NCBI RefSeq assembly: GCF_007004095.1
Contig: NZ_VHJK01000002.1
Location: 62,001-126,000, forward strand
Direction: 5' to 3'
DNA length: 64,000 nucleotides
Source: Erythrobacter insulae
GTDB taxonomy: Bacteria; Pseudomonadota; Alphaproteobacteria; Sphingomonadales; Sphingomonadaceae
Part shown: positions 26,141 to 37,074 of the stretch, one piece after another
Layout: each line of letters starts with the position of its first letter
Position numbering within the stretch: position 1 is the stretch's first letter
The notes under the pieces: model-generated
What the model was told of the DNA's origin: nothing
The model's input: only the letters and a program-made list of their open reading frames with translations
Databases searched by the model: none
Program-made: the position numbers and the translations under genes

Positions 26141-29100
26141 TTAGCTATAATAGTCTTGCAAGCTGCGGACTTCAAGCTGATCTGGTGTAATCGCTGCAAT
26201 TGACTGCGCAGCAGCCAGCGATGCGGCCGCCGTGGTGTAGTATGGAACCTTCTTTTCCAAAGCAGTCGCGCGGATCGATTTGGAGTCCAAAAGCGACTGC
26301 CAACCTTCGGTCGTATTGAAGATGAGAGCGATATCGCCATCGATAATCTTGTCGACGATATGCGGCTGCCCTTCTGCCACTTTATTGACCTTTTCAACCG
26401 CAAGGCCTTGTTCGCTCAGGTAATCATGCGTGCCGCCAGTTGCGACAATTCTGAAACCTTCATCAATCAAAGTTTTCACAGCCGGAACAATCACAGGTTT
26501 GTCCGTATTTTTGACCGAGACAAAGACGGTTCCCTTTCTTGGCAATGACATGCCGGCGCCCAATTGCGATTTGAGGAATGCGACCGGGAACGTCAGGTCG
26601 ATCCCCATCACCTCTCCGGTGGATTTCATTTCCGGCGTCAGTATAGGATCGGCACCTGGAAAGCGGCTAAATGGGAAGACTGCCTCTTTGACGGCCATAT
26701 AATCGAATGTACGTTTGAACGGCTCGAATTCCGCGAGTTTCTCGCCAGCCATAACCCGGCTCGCGATTTTCGCGACTGGCTGGCCGATGGCTTTGGCGAC
26801 GAATGGCACAGTCCGGCTGGCACGCGGATTGACTTCGATAAGGTAAACCTCGTCGTCTTTGACCGCGAACTGGACGTTCATGAGACCGCGAACCTTAAGA
26901 GCGCGCGCCAATGCCTCGGCCTGACGCTCCATTTCTTCGACGATCTCTGGCGAAAGCGAATAGGGCGGAAGGGTGCAGGCGCTATCTCCTGAATGGACAC
27001 CGGCCTCTTCGATATGCTGCATGACGCCTGCAATGCGGACCTCATCACCATCGCATAGCGCATCAACATCGCATTCGATCGCATCACGCAGATATTGATC
27101 AACAAGGACCGGGCTCTCACCCGACACATTCACCGCGGTTTTGATGTAATCATCAAGTTGAGCCTCGGAATCGACGATCTCCATCGCGCGGCCACCAAGA
27201 ACAAACGATGGGCGCAGCAAAACCGGATAACCGATCCGCGCTGCAACCGCCGCCGCTTCGTCGCGGGTGTAGGCGATGCCATTATCCGGCTGTTTCAGCT
27301 TGAGCTGATTAACCAGTTTGGCGAACCGCTCGCGGTCTTCGGCATGGTCGATTGCATCCGGCGATGTGCCAAGGATCGGGATGCCTGCATCCTCAAGCGC
27401 CTGCGCGAGTTTAAGCGGGGTCTGGCCGCCAAACTGCACGATCACACCGACCAGCTCGCCGCTCTGCTGCTCGACGCGCAGGATTTCGAGCACATCTTCG
27501 GCGGTCAGCGATTCAAAATATAGCCGGTCCGACGTATCATAGTCGGTTGAAACAGTCTCTGGATTGCAATTGACCATGATCGTTTCGAAACCCTGTTCCG
27601 CCAGCGCAAAACAGGCATGGACACAGCAATAATCGAATTCGATCCCCTGGCCGATCCGATTGGGGCCGCCGCCGAGAATTACGATCTTTCTGCGGTCTGA
27701 TGGATTGGCTTCACATTCGGGCTCTCCAAATGTCGGCGCTTCATAGGTTGAGTACATGTAAGGCGTAATCGCCTCAAATTCTGCCGCGCAGCTGTCGATC
27801 CGTTTGAAAACCGGAAAAACGCCCAGCTTTTTGCGAAGTTGGCGCACCTCTTCTTCGCTGGTGGCGCCGGCCATCGCCTGAAGCGCGTCGTGCAATAGGC
27901 CTGAACGGCGCGCCTGCGTTTCCGCCAATCCGCCGGCAACCCCAACAGAACGCACAGCGAGCGTGGCCAGCCGTTTGTCGGAAAAACCCATCGACTTCAG
28001 ACGCCGCAAACCAGCTGCGTCTTGCGGCAAACCGTCGCTTTGTACTTCGCGTTCGGCAGCAATAATTGCTTCAATCTGGCGCAGGAACCATGGATCGTAG
28101 CCTGTGACATTTTGAATGTCTTCAACCGAAAAACCTTCCCGAAAGGCTTGTCCGACCTGCAAAAGCCGATCCGGCGTGCGCCGCGAAATTGCCGCGGTGA
28201 TCACTTCGCGCGAAACCCCTTCAAGCTCCGTCACACGGTTGAACCCATCCAGATCCGTTTCAAGCCCGCGCAGGGCCTTTTGCATGGATTCCTGGAAATT
28301 GCGGCCAATCGCCATAACCTCACCCACCGATTTCATCGCTGTTGAGAGATCGTTTTTGGCGCCTTTGAATTTCTCGAATGCAAAACGCGGGATTTTTGTG
28401 ACGACATAATCGATTGTCGGTTCAAAGCTGGCTGGTGTTGCGCCGGTGATTTCGTTGGTGATCTCATCCAGAGTGTATCCCACGGCCAGCTTGGCCGCGA
28501 CGCGGGCAATCGGGAACCCGGTCGCTTTTGAAGCCAGCGCAGAAGAGCGCGAAACGCGCGGGTTCATCTCGATCACGATCAGGCGGCCGTCTTTCGGATT
28601 AACGGCGAACTGCACGTTCGATCCACCTGTCTCCACGCCAATCTCGCGCAGCACCTCGATGCTGGCGGTTCGCATGATCTGGTATTCTTTATCGGTCAGT
28701 GTCAGCGCCGGAGCGACCGTGATCGAATCCCCGGTGTGGACACCCATCGGATCGACATTCTCGATCGAACAGATGATGATCGCATTATCCGCTTTATCGC
28801 GCACAACCTCCATCTCATATTCTTTCCAGCCGAGCAGCGATTCCTCGATCAAAACCTCTGTGGTCGGGGACGCATCGAGCCCCTCGCCCACGATTTTGTC
28901 AAACTCCGCTTTATTATAAGCGATGCCGCCCCCTGTTCCGCCAAGAGTAAAACTTGGGCGGATGATCGCGGGCAAGCCTGTGTGATCGATGAGCGCGCGC
29001 GCTTCCTCGAGTGTGTTGGCGACCCCGCTGCGCGCGCTTTCAAGACCGATCTTGTCCATCGCCTCACGGAAACGCTGGCGATTTTCTGCCTTATCAATAG

Positions 29101-29464
29101 CGTCGGCTTTCGCACCGATCATCTCGACGCCGTATTTTTCCAGAGTGCCGTCGGCGTCCAATGCCAATGCACAATTCAGCGCGGTTTGCCCGCCCATCGT
29201 GGGCAGCAGCGCATCGGGCCGTTCCTTGGCGATGATCTTCGCAACAATATCCGGCGTAATCGGCTCGACATAGGTTGCATCGGCAAATTCAGGATCGGTC
29301 ATGATCGTCGCCGGATTGCTGTTAACAAGGATGACGCGATAGCCGTCCTCTTTCAGCGCCTTGATCGCCTGAGTGCCGGAATAATCGAACTCGCAAGCCT
29401 GCCCGATAATGATCGGACCAGCGCCAATGACGAGGATGGAGGAGATGTCAGTGCGTTTGGGCAT
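26141..29464 (-). CDS. carB: Carbamoyl-phosphate synthase large subunit
   Basis: CarB (1107 aa) makes carbamoyl phosphate from bicarbonate, ammonia (from CarA) and two ATP, for arginine and pyrimidine synthesis. Both ATP-grasp halves are present ([24 protein letters not shown]; and [28 protein letters not shown]). The C-terminal allosteric MGS domain is [19 protein letters not shown]. It is about 35 residues longer than the E. coli protein, at internal linkers. It is separated from carA by an extra gene whose end it overlaps by 17 bases. Confidence 0.97.
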   Translation of the reverse strand: MPKRTDISSILVIGAGPIIIGQACEFDYSGTQAIKALKEDGYRVILVNSNPATIMTDPEFADATYVEPITPDIVAKIIAKERPDALLPTMGGQTALNCALALDADGTLEKYGVEMIGAKADAIDKAENRQRFREAMDKIGLESARSGVANTLEEARALIDHTGLPAIIRPSFTLGGTGGGIAYNKAEFDKIVGEGLDASPTTEVLIEESLLGWKEYEMEVVRDKADNAIIICSIENVDPMGVHTGDSITVAPALTLTDKEYQIMRTASIEVLREIGVETGGSNVQFAVNPKDGRLIVIEMNPRVSRSSALASKATGFPIARVAAKLAVGYTLDEITNEITGATPASFEPTIDYVVTKIPRFAFEKFKGAKNDLSTAMKSVGEVMAIGRNFQESMQKALRGLETDLDGFNRVTELEGVSREVITAAISRRTPDRLLQVGQAFREGFSVEDIQNVTGYDPWFLRQIEAIIAAEREVQSDGLPQDAAGLRRLKSMGFSDKRLATLAVRSVGVAGGLAETQARRSGLLHDALQAMAGATSEEEVRQLRKKLGVFPVFKRIDSCAAEFEAITPYMYSTYEAPTFGEPECEANPSDRRKIVILGGGPNRIGQGIEFDYCCVHACFALAEQGFETIMVNCNPETVSTDYDTSDRLYFESLTAEDVLEILRVEQQSGELVGVIVQFGGQTPLKLAQALEDAGIPILGTSPDAIDHAEDRERFAKLVNQLKLKQPDNGIAYTRDEAAAVAARIGYPVLLRPSFVLGGRAMEIVDSEAQLDDYIKTAVNVSGESPVLVDQYLRDAIECDVDALCDGDEVRIAGVMQHIEEAGVHSGDSACTLPPYSLSPEIVEEMERQAEALARALKVRGLMNVQFAVKDDEVYLIEVNPRASRTVPFVAKAIGQPVAKIASRVMAGEKLAEFEPFKRTFDYMAVKEAVFPFSRFPGADPILTPEMKSTGEVMGIDLTFPVAFLKSQLGAGMSLPRKGTVFVSVKNTDKPVIVPAVKTLIDEGFRIVATGGTHDYLSEQGLAVEKVNKVAEGQPHIVDKIIDGDIALIFNTTEGWQSLLDSKSIRATALEKKVPYYTTAAASLAAAQSIAAITPDQLEVRSLQDYYS

Positions 29465-29966
29465 TTGCGCTTTCTTGAACCACTAGTGTTGAGAGATCGG
29501 TCAGCCAAAATTCTGGTGAAGGATCGACTGGTTGCGCCAACCGAACCAATTCATAGCCATCTGGCAATTTTCCATTGACGCACTTAATCTGGGGACCAGA
29601 GAGCGTTCCAAGAAACAGGCGGTCAGGCATTTGGCTCGGAACTTCAGTTGATATCTGATCAACAGAAACCGGCTGCACGTACGACATCAATTTCCAACTC
29701 TTTACTCCGCACGACACGGCAGCATCGACGAATTTTTTGTGCCGAAAATCAATCTCGTCAAAAACGTCGTAACGTCCGTCCACATGATGAGACGACGACA
29801 AAAGATGGTGCGGATTCTGGCGCTGGTGTCGCTCTAAGTCGGGATGAAAAGCGACCCAGCGTTTCGTTTGAAGTTGGTGACTTGAGGTTTCTCCGGAAGC
29901 CAACCCAACTGCATGCCCAATCAAGAGAACCAATGCGGCCATAATTAGAAAATCAGTCCGCTTCAC
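29448..29966 (-). CDS. Unknown exported protein between carA and carB
   Basis: A 172-residue protein with an N-terminal signal or anchor ([20 protein letters not shown]) and a soluble region with a His-rich stretch ([20 protein letters not shown]) and two cysteines (about 86 and 130) that could pair in the periplasm. It starts at GTG overlapping the carA stop (GTGA) and overlaps carB by 17 bases, so it is embedded in the operon. By eye its base composition is more AT-rich than carA or carB, suggesting later insertion. No family is recognised. Confidence 0.6.
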   Translation of the reverse strand: MKRTDFLIMAALVLLIGHAVGLASGETSSHQLQTKRWVAFHPDLERHQRQNPHHLLSSSHHVDGRYDVFDEIDFRHKKFVDAAVSCGVKSWKLMSYVQPVSVDQISTEVPSQMPDRLFLGTLSGPQIKCVNGKLPDGYELVRLAQPVDPSPEFWLTDLSTLVVQESANAQTH

Positions 29967-31144
29967 CCCAGCCCCCCAACAAACTTCTCGAACAGGTAAA
30001 AGCTATCCTGCGGCCCCGGGCTGGCCTCTGGGTGGTATTGCACACCAAATGCCCGCTTACCCTTCACCGCGATGCCGCAATTCGATCCGTCGAACAGGCT
30101 TACATGGGTCTGCTCCAGCGTATCGGGCAGCGTTTCGCCATCGACCGCAAAACCGTGGTTCATGCTGGTAATCTCGACAAGGCCGGTGGTCTCGCCCCAC
30201 CCTTCCCCGACGCGCTGAACCGGGTGGTTTGCGCCGCGGTGGCCCTGATGCATTTTTACCGTCTTAGCGCCAGCCGCCAGAGCAAGCATCTGGTGCCCAA
30301 GGCATATCCCGAACATTGGCATGTCCTGATCCAGCAGCGCTTTGATTACCGGCACCGCGTATTCACCTGTTGCAGCGGGATCGCCCGGGCCGTTGGATAA
30401 AAATACACCATCCGGCTTTAGCACCATAATTTCTTCCAGCGTGGCCTTTGCCGGAACCACTGTTACCCGCGCGCCTGCTTTTACAAGATTGCGAAAAATG
30501 TTGTCTTTGGCCCCGTAATCGATTGCGACAACATGCGGGACAGCATCGCGCGATGCCCGGCCATATCCATGGCCCAGCCGCCAATATCCGCCTTCCCAGC
30601 GTTCCATCTGTTCCCGCGTTACCCGAGCGGCCAGATCCATGCCCTCTAATCCGGCCCACGCTTGCGCTCGGGCGATCAGAGCATCGATATCGAATTTCCC
30701 ATCGGGATCGTGCGCAATCACAGCGTTGGGCGCGCCTGCCATGCGGATGCGGCGGGTCAGCGCGCGGGTATCCACCCCTGACAGGCCGATCTTGCCGTGC
30801 CGCTCCATCCAGCTCGTAAAGCGTTCAAGGCTGCGAAAATTCGATGGCTCGGTTACATCTTCGCGGACGATGCACCCGACCGCGCTTTCGACCGCGCTTT
30901 CGATATCTTCGCCATTTGCGCCGACATTGCCGATATGGGGAAAGGTAAAGGTCACGATTTGCGCGGCATAGGACGGGTCCGTCATGACTTCCTGATACCC
31001 GGTCATGGCGGTGTTAAAACACACCTCCCCCACCTGAGAGCCAACCGCTCCGAAGGCTTTGCCCCAGATAACGGTTCCATCGGACAGGACGAGACAACCC
31101 GTTGCACCTTTAGGTTGCGCAGGACGTGAGGCAGCAGAAGCCAT
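29963..31144 (-). CDS. carA: Carbamoyl-phosphate synthase small subunit
   Basis: CarA (393 aa) is the glutaminase subunit that feeds ammonia to CarB. The N-terminal CarA domain is clear (GCLVLSDGTVIWGKAFG, FNTAMTGYQEVMTDPSY). The class I amidotransferase has the nucleophile in MFGICLGHQML, HQGHRGANHPV and the catalytic His/Glu in FGVQYHPEASPGP. It is divergent from yqeY, with 160 bases between; that gap has no gene. A possible -35 TTGACG lies on the minus strand near 31220. Confidence 0.97.
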   Translation of the reverse strand: MASAASRPAQPKGATGCLVLSDGTVIWGKAFGAVGSQVGEVCFNTAMTGYQEVMTDPSYAAQIVTFTFPHIGNVGANGEDIESAVESAVGCIVREDVTEPSNFRSLERFTSWMERHGKIGLSGVDTRALTRRIRMAGAPNAVIAHDPDGKFDIDALIARAQAWAGLEGMDLAARVTREQMERWEGGYWRLGHGYGRASRDAVPHVVAIDYGAKDNIFRNLVKAGARVTVVPAKATLEEIMVLKPDGVFLSNGPGDPAATGEYAVPVIKALLDQDMPMFGICLGHQMLALAAGAKTVKMHQGHRGANHPVQRVGEGWGETTGLVEITSMNHGFAVDGETLPDTLEQTHVSLFDGSNCGIAVKGKRAFGVQYHPEASPGPQDSFYLFEKFVGGLG

Positions 31145-31304
31145 TCGGGGCTCTCCGAGTCAGGTGTTTCCAGCAATGTCGCTAAGTCCCACCCGCTAAG
31201 CACGTGCGGCCCTCACGTCAACCTAGTCCGATGGCTCGCAATGCGTTAGATCGCCCCCATATACCAATCCATCCACAACTAATGACGAAAAGAAGCGAAA
31301 CACC

Positions 31305-31757
31305 ATGATCCGTGATGACATCAAGGCCGCCACCATCACCGCGATGAAAGCAAGGGAAAAGGACCGCACCGCAACACTCCGCCAGATTTCTGCAAAGATC
31401 AAAGACCGCGACATCGAAGAGCGGACGAGCGGTAAAGACATTCCCGATGATGAGCTGGTTACATCAGTCCTTCAGAAAATGGCCAAACAGCGCCGCGAAT
31501 CCATCGAAATGTACGAAGCCGGCGGCCGCGAAGAATTGGCTGCGAAAGAAAAAGACGAGCTCTCGGTGATCGAAGAATTCCTACCGCAAATGATGAGCGA
31601 GGAAGAAACGCGCGCCGCCATCGAAGCGATCAAGACGGAAACCGGTGCCTCCTCGATGAAGGACATGGGCGCTGTGATGGGCGAGTTAAAGAAACGCCAC
31701 GGCGCTGTCCTGGACGGGAAATTGGCCAGCGGAATGGTCAAAACCGCGCTTTCTTGA
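31305..31757 (+). CDS. GatB/YqeY domain protein
   Basis: A 150-residue protein of the YqeY group, which shares the tRNA-binding helical domain of GatB and is found alone in most bacteria. It starts MIRDDIKAATITAMKAREKD, and the conserved core includes QRRESIEMYEAGGREELAAKE and EFLPQMMSEEE. The end is KRHGAVLDGKLASGMVK, the usual GatB-tail form. Its exact function is not known. It precedes dnaG and rpoD; a yqeY-dnaG-rpoD (or rpsU-dnaG-rpoD) order is widespread. Confidence 0.92.
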   Translation: MIRDDIKAATITAMKAREKDRTATLRQISAKIKDRDIEERTSGKDIPDDELVTSVLQKMAKQRRESIEMYEAGGREELAAKEKDELSVIEEFLPQMMSEEETRAAIEAIKTETGASSMKDMGAVMGELKKRHGAVLDGKLASGMVKTALS

Positions 31758-31795
31758 TTGGCCCACACGCCTAACCACAGAAATCTCCACAGAGT

Positions 31796-31823
31796 GCGCT
31801 TGAACCCTATGCGGTTCAGGCGC
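31796..31823 (+). terminator. Hairpin between yqeY and dnaG
   Basis: GCGCTTGAACC (31796-31806) pairs with GGTTCAGGCGC (31813-31823) through eleven pairs, one of them G-U, around a six-base loop CTATGC. It lies just before the dnaG start and is followed by ACAATTTGG, not a U run. It may be an attenuating or processing hairpin inside a yqeY-dnaG-rpoD transcript. Confidence 0.5.
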
Positions 31824-31834
31824 ACAATTTGGTT

Positions 31835-33712
31835 ATGACCATCACACCGCAATGGAAGGACGAGCTGCGCGCGCGCGTGACCTTATCAACGGTCATTCTG
31901 CGCACAGACAAGATAACCAAGGCGGGGCGTGAATGGAAAGGCTGCTGCCCGTTCCATGATGAGAAGACACCCAGCTTCTACGTCAATGATCAGAAACAGT
32001 TTTATCACTGCTTTGGCTGCGGCGCGCATGGCGATGTGATCAGCTGGATGACGGAGCAGCGCGGGCTGTCCTTCATTGATGCGGTCAAGGAACTGGCCGC
32101 CGAAGCGGGTATGGAAGTGCCCGCCCCCGATCCGATCGCCGCAAAAAAAGCCGAGAAACGCGCCGAGCTGGTCGATGTGACCGAAGCGGCACAGCATTGG
32201 TACGTGGATAATCTGCGCAGCACCGATGGCCGCCACGCGTTAGAATACCTTCAGAAACGAGGGTTGAAGCCTGAGACATTGCGCGAATTCGGTTTCGGCT
32301 ATGCACCAGAGAGCAAACAGGCGCTTCACCGCGCCTTGGCTCGCTATCCCGATGATATGCTGGTTGAAAGCGGAATGCGCATCTCAACCGAGGATGGCAC
32401 GCAATATGATCGTTTCAGAGAACGCATCATGCTGCCTATTCAGGATGCGCGCGGCCGGGTCATTGCTTTTGGTGGGCGCATCCTTGGCAAGCGTGACGGC
32501 GTTGCCAAATACCTTAACTCACCCGACACCCCGTTGTTCGACAAAGGGCGTACACTTTACAACATTCACCGCGCCGCACCGGCCTCAAGACAATCGGGCC
32601 GCGTCATTGTGGTTGAAGGCTACATGGATGTTATCGCGCTTGCCCAGGCCGGGTTCGATGATGCTGTTGCGCCGCTGGGGACAGCGCTTACCGAAATGCA
32701 GCTTGAGATGCTTTGGCGGATGGTCGAAGTGCCGGTGCTGTGTTTCGATGGTGATGCTGCGGGACAGAAAGCGGCAATGCGCGCCATTGGAAGGGCGCTA
32801 CCAATGCTGGCCCCGATGCGATCACTCGGGATTGTGCAGCTACCAACCGGCAAAGACCCCGACGATCTGATCAATGAGCAAGGTCCGGGCGCGATGGAAA
32901 AGCTTCTGTCTGCGCCAAAATCGTTGTTGGAAATGTTGTGGGATTACGAATTGACCGCGCAGCCGTTACAAAGCCCAGAGGCCAAGGCCGGTCTCAAAGC
33001 GCGGCTCATGGAACATGTTGATACTATTCAGGACCGCGACATCCAATCGCTGTATCGCCGCGAATTGCTCGACCGGTTTTCGGCTTTTGCGTATCCGCCC
33101 CGTGCGCCGCGGCAAGCCTTTAACCCCCAGGCCAAACGCGGTGTGTGGAACGGCAAGCCAGCGGCACCGCGCACCTTGTCGAGCGGCGCCCGCGCCACGT
33201 TGCAAAAGGCGATGGCTGGAGGCCAGCGTTCGGATCTGTTCGGAGCAATTGTCGCAGGATTGCTGCGCCATCCGAGCGAAATTCACCGCCATGCAGAGAC
33301 GCTGATCAGCCTCGCAAAACACGACGCGAAGGCCGCACCTGCGATTGAATCGCTGATAGAGCTATCAGAAACGCTTGATTCGCAGGCCATAACCGCCATA
33401 TCAGACGAGCAAGGCTATCCTGCCCCACCGGTAGACAATCGTTACACCTTCCTCAGAGAAGGCACGCCCCCCGGTGAAGCGCGCGAGGAATTGGCTGAAG
33501 CTGTGTCGTTGCTGGCCCACAAGCCAGCGCTCGAAGCTGCTATGGCAGCGACGATTGCGAGGTTTGAGGATGACCCGGAAGGGTCGTTCGCTGAACAGAC
33601 CCGGCTGCGACAACAGCTCTTTACAGTTGAAGAACGTCTGAAAGCATTCGGGCGAAAAAGGGCCGCTACTCAAGCGGTCAGGGATGAAAATTCGGTGTCG
33701 TCAGACGGCTAA
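31835..33712 (+). CDS. dnaG: DNA primase
   Basis: DnaG (625 aa) makes RNA primers for replication. The N-terminal CHC2 zinc ribbon is CCPFHDEKTPSF ... FYHCFGCGAHGD. The catalytic core and TOPRIM domain include FGGRILGKRDGVAKYLNSPD, VVEGYMDVIALAQAGF and LCFDGDAAGQKAA. The C-terminal part, from about 430, is the helicase-binding region. I start at MTITPQWKDELRARV (31835). It is followed 44 bases later by rpoD, as in the macromolecular synthesis operon, although rpsU is not adjacent. Confidence 0.96.
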   Translation: MTITPQWKDELRARVTLSTVILRTDKITKAGREWKGCCPFHDEKTPSFYVNDQKQFYHCFGCGAHGDVISWMTEQRGLSFIDAVKELAAEAGMEVPAPDPIAAKKAEKRAELVDVTEAAQHWYVDNLRSTDGRHALEYLQKRGLKPETLREFGFGYAPESKQALHRALARYPDDMLVESGMRISTEDGTQYDRFRERIMLPIQDARGRVIAFGGRILGKRDGVAKYLNSPDTPLFDKGRTLYNIHRAAPASRQSGRVIVVEGYMDVIALAQAGFDDAVAPLGTALTEMQLEMLWRMVEVPVLCFDGDAAGQKAAMRAIGRALPMLAPMRSLGIVQLPTGKDPDDLINEQGPGAMEKLLSAPKSLLEMLWDYELTAQPLQSPEAKAGLKARLMEHVDTIQDRDIQSLYRRELLDRFSAFAYPPRAPRQAFNPQAKRGVWNGKPAAPRTLSSGARATLQKAMAGGQRSDLFGAIVAGLLRHPSEIHRHAETLISLAKHDAKAAPAIESLIELSETLDSQAITAISDEQGYPAPPVDNRYTFLREGTPPGEAREELAEAVSLLAHKPALEAAMAATIARFEDDPEGSFAEQTRLRQQLFTVEERLKAFGRKRAATQAVRDENSVSSDG

Positions 33713-33756
33713 AGCCGCCAACTTACGATAACCGCGAAATGGATTGATAGCGTTAC

Positions 33757-35784
33757 ATGGCCTCGACCGCTAAAGATAAGACCTCCGAAAATGATGATGC
33801 TCCGCTGATCGACCTCAACGAGGCATCGGTGAAGAAGCTCATGACCAAGGCGAAAAAGAAGGGCTACATCACATATGATGAGCTCAACGATGCCTTGCCT
33901 TCGGGAGAAATGAGCCCCGATCAGATTGAGGATGTCCAGACCGCCCTTTCCGAAATGGGCGTGCAGATCGTCGAGAATGACGAAGAAGCCGAAGCAGAGG
34001 CCGAGCAGGAAAACGAGGTCGAAGAGATCGCCGTTGGGGCCGACGCCAAAAAAGAAACCAAAAAAGATACCAAGGCGCCGGTAGTCAAAAAAGCGACAAC
34101 CGATGGCCGCACAGATGATCCCGTGCGGATGTATCTGCGCGAAATGGGCGCTGTCGAGCTGCTTAGCCGCGAAGGCGAAATCGCTATTGCGAAGCGGATC
34201 GAATCTGGCCGTGACATGATGATCATGGGCCTGTGTCAAAGCCCGATCACTTTCCACGCCATTATCCAATGGTCTGAAGCGCTCAACGCCGAAGATATGC
34301 AGCTGCGTGAGATCCTCGATCTCGATGCGATGCTTTCAAAAGAACCTCCACCTGACAAGATGGAGGAAGAAAACGAGGACGATGACGGCGAGATTTCCGA
34401 GGAAACCGCCGGTCCGACCATTCGCGATGATGACGACGATTCTGACGACGATAGCGACGACGGTGAAGACGGCGAAGACGGCGATTCCAAGAAAGACGAC
34501 GAAGAGGAAGAGGATAACACTCTTTCTCTGGCCCAGATGGAAGCCACGCTGAAACCGGATGCGATCGACCGGTTTGCCCGCATCACCAAACTCTTCAAGA
34601 CTTTTGAGAAGCTTCAGGCAGAGCGCGTTGAAACGCTCGCGGCTGGCGATGAATTCCCGAAAGCGAAAGAGAACAAGTACGAGACACTCGGCGATGAATT
34701 GACCGCCGAAGTTGAAAGTATGCAATTTCATGCGACGAAGATCGAATTCCTCGTCGACAACCTTTATGCCTTCAACCGCCGCCTGACCGCTCTTGGCGGG
34801 CAAATGCTGCGCCTCGCCGAGCGTCACAAGATCAAGCGCATCGACTTCCTGAAATCCTATGTTGGTAACGAGCTGGATGACAGCTGGATCATCGCCAACG
34901 CCAAAAAGGATAAAAAGTGGAAGGCGTTTGCAGAAAAAGAAGAAGCTGCGATCGACCGTATCCGCGCAGAAATAACGGATATCGCCGCACAAACCGGCAT
35001 GGCGCTTCCTGAATTCCGCCGCATCGTGAACATGGTGCAAAAAGGCGAGCGTGAAGCGCGTATCGCGAAGAAGGAAATGGTCGAGGCGAACCTGCGCCTC
35101 GTGATTTCCATCGCCAAAAAATACACCAATCGCGGCCTGCAATTCCTCGACCTTATTCAGGAAGGCAATATTGGCCTCATGAAGGCCGTCGATAAATTTG
35201 AATATCGCCGTGGTTACAAATTTTCGACTTACGCGACCTGGTGGATTCGTCAGGCAATCACGCGTTCGATCGCCGATCAGGCCCGCACGATCCGTATTCC
35301 GGTCCACATGATCGAGACGATCAACAAACTGGTCCGTACAAGCCGTCAATTCCTGCACGAGGAAGGCCGCGAGCCGACCCCTGAGGAAATGGCAGGTCGT
35401 CTCTCCATGCCGCTTGAAAAAGTGCGCAAGGTGATGAAAATCGCGAAAGAACCGATCAGCCTCGAAACACCGATTGGTGACGAGGAAGATTCGCATCTCG
35501 GCGATTTTATCGAAGACAAGAACGCGATCATTCCGGTGGACGCCGCAATTCAGGCAAACCTGAAAGAAACCGTCACCCGCGTGCTCGCATCGCTAACCCC
35601 GCGCGAAGAGCGCGTTCTGCGTATGCGGTTCGGTATCGGTATGAACACCGATCACACGCTTGAGGAAGTCGGCCAACAGTTCTCGGTTACCCGCGAACGT
35701 ATCCGTCAGATCGAAGCAAAGGCGCTGCGCAAGCTCAAACATCCAAGCCGTTCGCGGAAAATGCGTTCGTTCCTGGATCAGTGA
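33757..35784 (+). CDS. rpoD: Primary sigma factor RpoD (sigma-70)
   Basis: The housekeeping sigma factor (675 aa). Region 1.1 spans about 20-75, followed by an acidic linker. Region 1.2 is [20 protein letters not shown] (121-140). A very acidic stretch, about residues 203-253 (runs of Asp, Glu and Ser), sits in the non-conserved region. Region 2 is [19 protein letters not shown] ... [17 protein letters not shown], region 3 [20 protein letters not shown], and region 4.2 [20 protein letters not shown]. It recognises TTGACA-type promoters, such as that seen at 1196. Confidence 0.97.
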   Translation: MASTAKDKTSENDDAPLIDLNEASVKKLMTKAKKKGYITYDELNDALPSGEMSPDQIEDVQTALSEMGVQIVENDEEAEAEAEQENEVEEIAVGADAKKETKKDTKAPVVKKATTDGRTDDPVRMYLREMGAVELLSREGEIAIAKRIESGRDMMIMGLCQSPITFHAIIQWSEALNAEDMQLREILDLDAMLSKEPPPDKMEEENEDDDGEISEETAGPTIRDDDDDSDDDSDDGEDGEDGDSKKDDEEEEDNTLSLAQMEATLKPDAIDRFARITKLFKTFEKLQAERVETLAAGDEFPKAKENKYETLGDELTAEVESMQFHATKIEFLVDNLYAFNRRLTALGGQMLRLAERHKIKRIDFLKSYVGNELDDSWIIANAKKDKKWKAFAEKEEAAIDRIRAEITDIAAQTGMALPEFRRIVNMVQKGEREARIAKKEMVEANLRLVISIAKKYTNRGLQFLDLIQEGNIGLMKAVDKFEYRRGYKFSTYATWWIRQAITRSIADQARTIRIPVHMIETINKLVRTSRQFLHEEGREPTPEEMAGRLSMPLEKVRKVMKIAKEPISLETPIGDEEDSHLGDFIEDKNAIIPVDAAIQANLKETVTRVLASLTPREERVLRMRFGIGMNTDHTLEEVGQQFSVTRERIRQIEAKALRKLKHPSRSRKMRSFLDQ

Positions 35785-35785
35785 T

Positions 35786-36199
35786 ATGATCTGGGGCGCC
35801 CTTCTTCTCGCGTCAACGTCGGCAATGCCGACAGTTGAAGAGATAAGGGTCGCTGCTCCAGTACACTTCGGCTCCTCTTGCGTCATGTTCTTGGATGGGG
35901 TCTGTATCTGCACGGCTTTCGTGGCAGAAAAAGTCGAAGGACTGAAATGCGTCGAGAACGAAGCGACCGGGGAAATTACGTGCAGTTACAACGTTCTTTT
36001 CTACGATTCCGGCGGGCTTGAGGGAAGGCACTGGGAACAGCGCACGGACGTATTCCGGCTGGATGACGACCTCAGATGGGAATGGCATGCAAGTGTTGGT
36101 GACCCAAAATTCTTTGAGAGTTTTGATGTGCCTTCTTATCGCTATGCTCAGAGTCGGGCAGAAGAAACTTCAAGGCGCTCGCTAAGGCGGTATTGGTAA
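35786..36199 (+). CDS. Unknown exported cysteine-containing protein
   Basis: A 137-residue protein whose ATG lies two bases after the rpoD stop. A short hydrophobic N-terminus (MIWGALLLASTSAM) looks like a signal. Residues 30-67 carry four cysteines plus one nearby (SSCVMFLDGVCICTAF, LKCVENEATGEITC), enough for two disulfides in the periplasm. The C-terminal part is hydrophilic. No family is recognised. By eye its base composition is more AT-rich than rpoD. Confidence 0.55.
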   Translation: MIWGALLLASTSAMPTVEEIRVAAPVHFGSSCVMFLDGVCICTAFVAEKVEGLKCVENEATGEITCSYNVLFYDSGGLEGRHWEQRTDVFRLDDDLRWEWHASVGDPKFFESFDVPSYRYAQSRAEETSRRSLRRYW

Positions 36200-36320
36200 G
36201 CTTCGGCCGATCAATTTAACAGGGTCGCAGGTCCGCAAGCCCATCGATCACTGGATCAAGTTTTGCCATAAACCATGGCATGATGTATTGATTGTGCAGT
36301 GCAGCAATTTTGGATCAACC

Positions 36321-36965
36321 ATGCCAACGATATCACCAAAAACCCCAACAACCATAGCCATCGTCAGCCAAAAAGGCGGCTCGGGCAAAACCACGCTCGC
36401 GGTTCACCTCGCGACGCGTGCTGCTGTTGCCAAGTATGAAAGCTGTGTGATCGACACCGATCCGCAGGCCACGGCGGCGGCTTGGGGCGATTGGCGCGGC
36501 GATTTCCTGCCCGTGGTAGTCACGGCCCCGCCCGCACGTTTGGCGCGTACCATAGAAAGCGCCAAGAAAAACGGGGTCGATTTTGTAGTTATAGACACCC
36601 CGCCCCATGCCGACGCGGCTGCTCGTGAGGCGATCAAGGTGGCCGATATCGTCTTGGTTCCGACAAAGCCCAGAGCATTCGACCTGCACGCGCTTGAACC
36701 CATCGCAGATCTCGTCAGCTTTGCCCAAAAACCTGCCTATGTCGTATTAAACGCGGTGCCATCCGGTGCGACGGTTTTAACTGCCGATGCACGCACCACT
36801 GCCAAGGAAATGGGGCTTGAAATCTGTCCGATCGAACTGGGTGACCGCGCCGCATTCCATCGGTCATCGGCAAAAGGCGAAACTGCAGCCGAGATAAAGC
36901 CGGACAGCAAGGCGGCCAAAGAAATCGAAGCACTCTGGAAGTGGCTCAATAAACAGCTCGACTAG
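36321..36965 (+). CDS. Orphan ParA-family ATPase
   Basis: A 214-residue ParA/MinD-family protein. It has the deviant Walker A KGGSGKTT (18-25), CVIDTDPQATAAAWGDW and VVIDTPPHADAAAREAIK (Walker B). It lacks an N-terminal DNA-binding extension and has no parB or centromere-like repeats next to it, so it is not a complete partition system here. Related orphan ATPases position protein clusters or are remnants of plasmids. I start at ATG 36321; a TTG 33 bases earlier is in frame. Confidence 0.85.
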   Translation: MPTISPKTPTTIAIVSQKGGSGKTTLAVHLATRAAVAKYESCVIDTDPQATAAAWGDWRGDFLPVVVTAPPARLARTIESAKKNGVDFVVIDTPPHADAAAREAIKVADIVLVPTKPRAFDLHALEPIADLVSFAQKPAYVVLNAVPSGATVLTADARTTAKEMGLEICPIELGDRAAFHRSSAKGETAAEIKPDSKAAKEIEALWKWLNKQLD

Positions 36966-37074
36966 AGCTTAAAACAGCCTTTTGCATCACTCTTCCCCTG
37001 TTACGCCGTGTGGACCGTAGAAAAGCCGCCTTCACGGGGTGGAGAGAATCGCTCTAGCCCTCTATGGAGCGCCT

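Noticed and set aside
34336..35496. Long minus-strand frame (386 codons) opposite rpoD
   Set aside because: Shadow of rpoD: its product is Phe/His/Val-rich and mirrors sigma-70 codons; no ribosome site.
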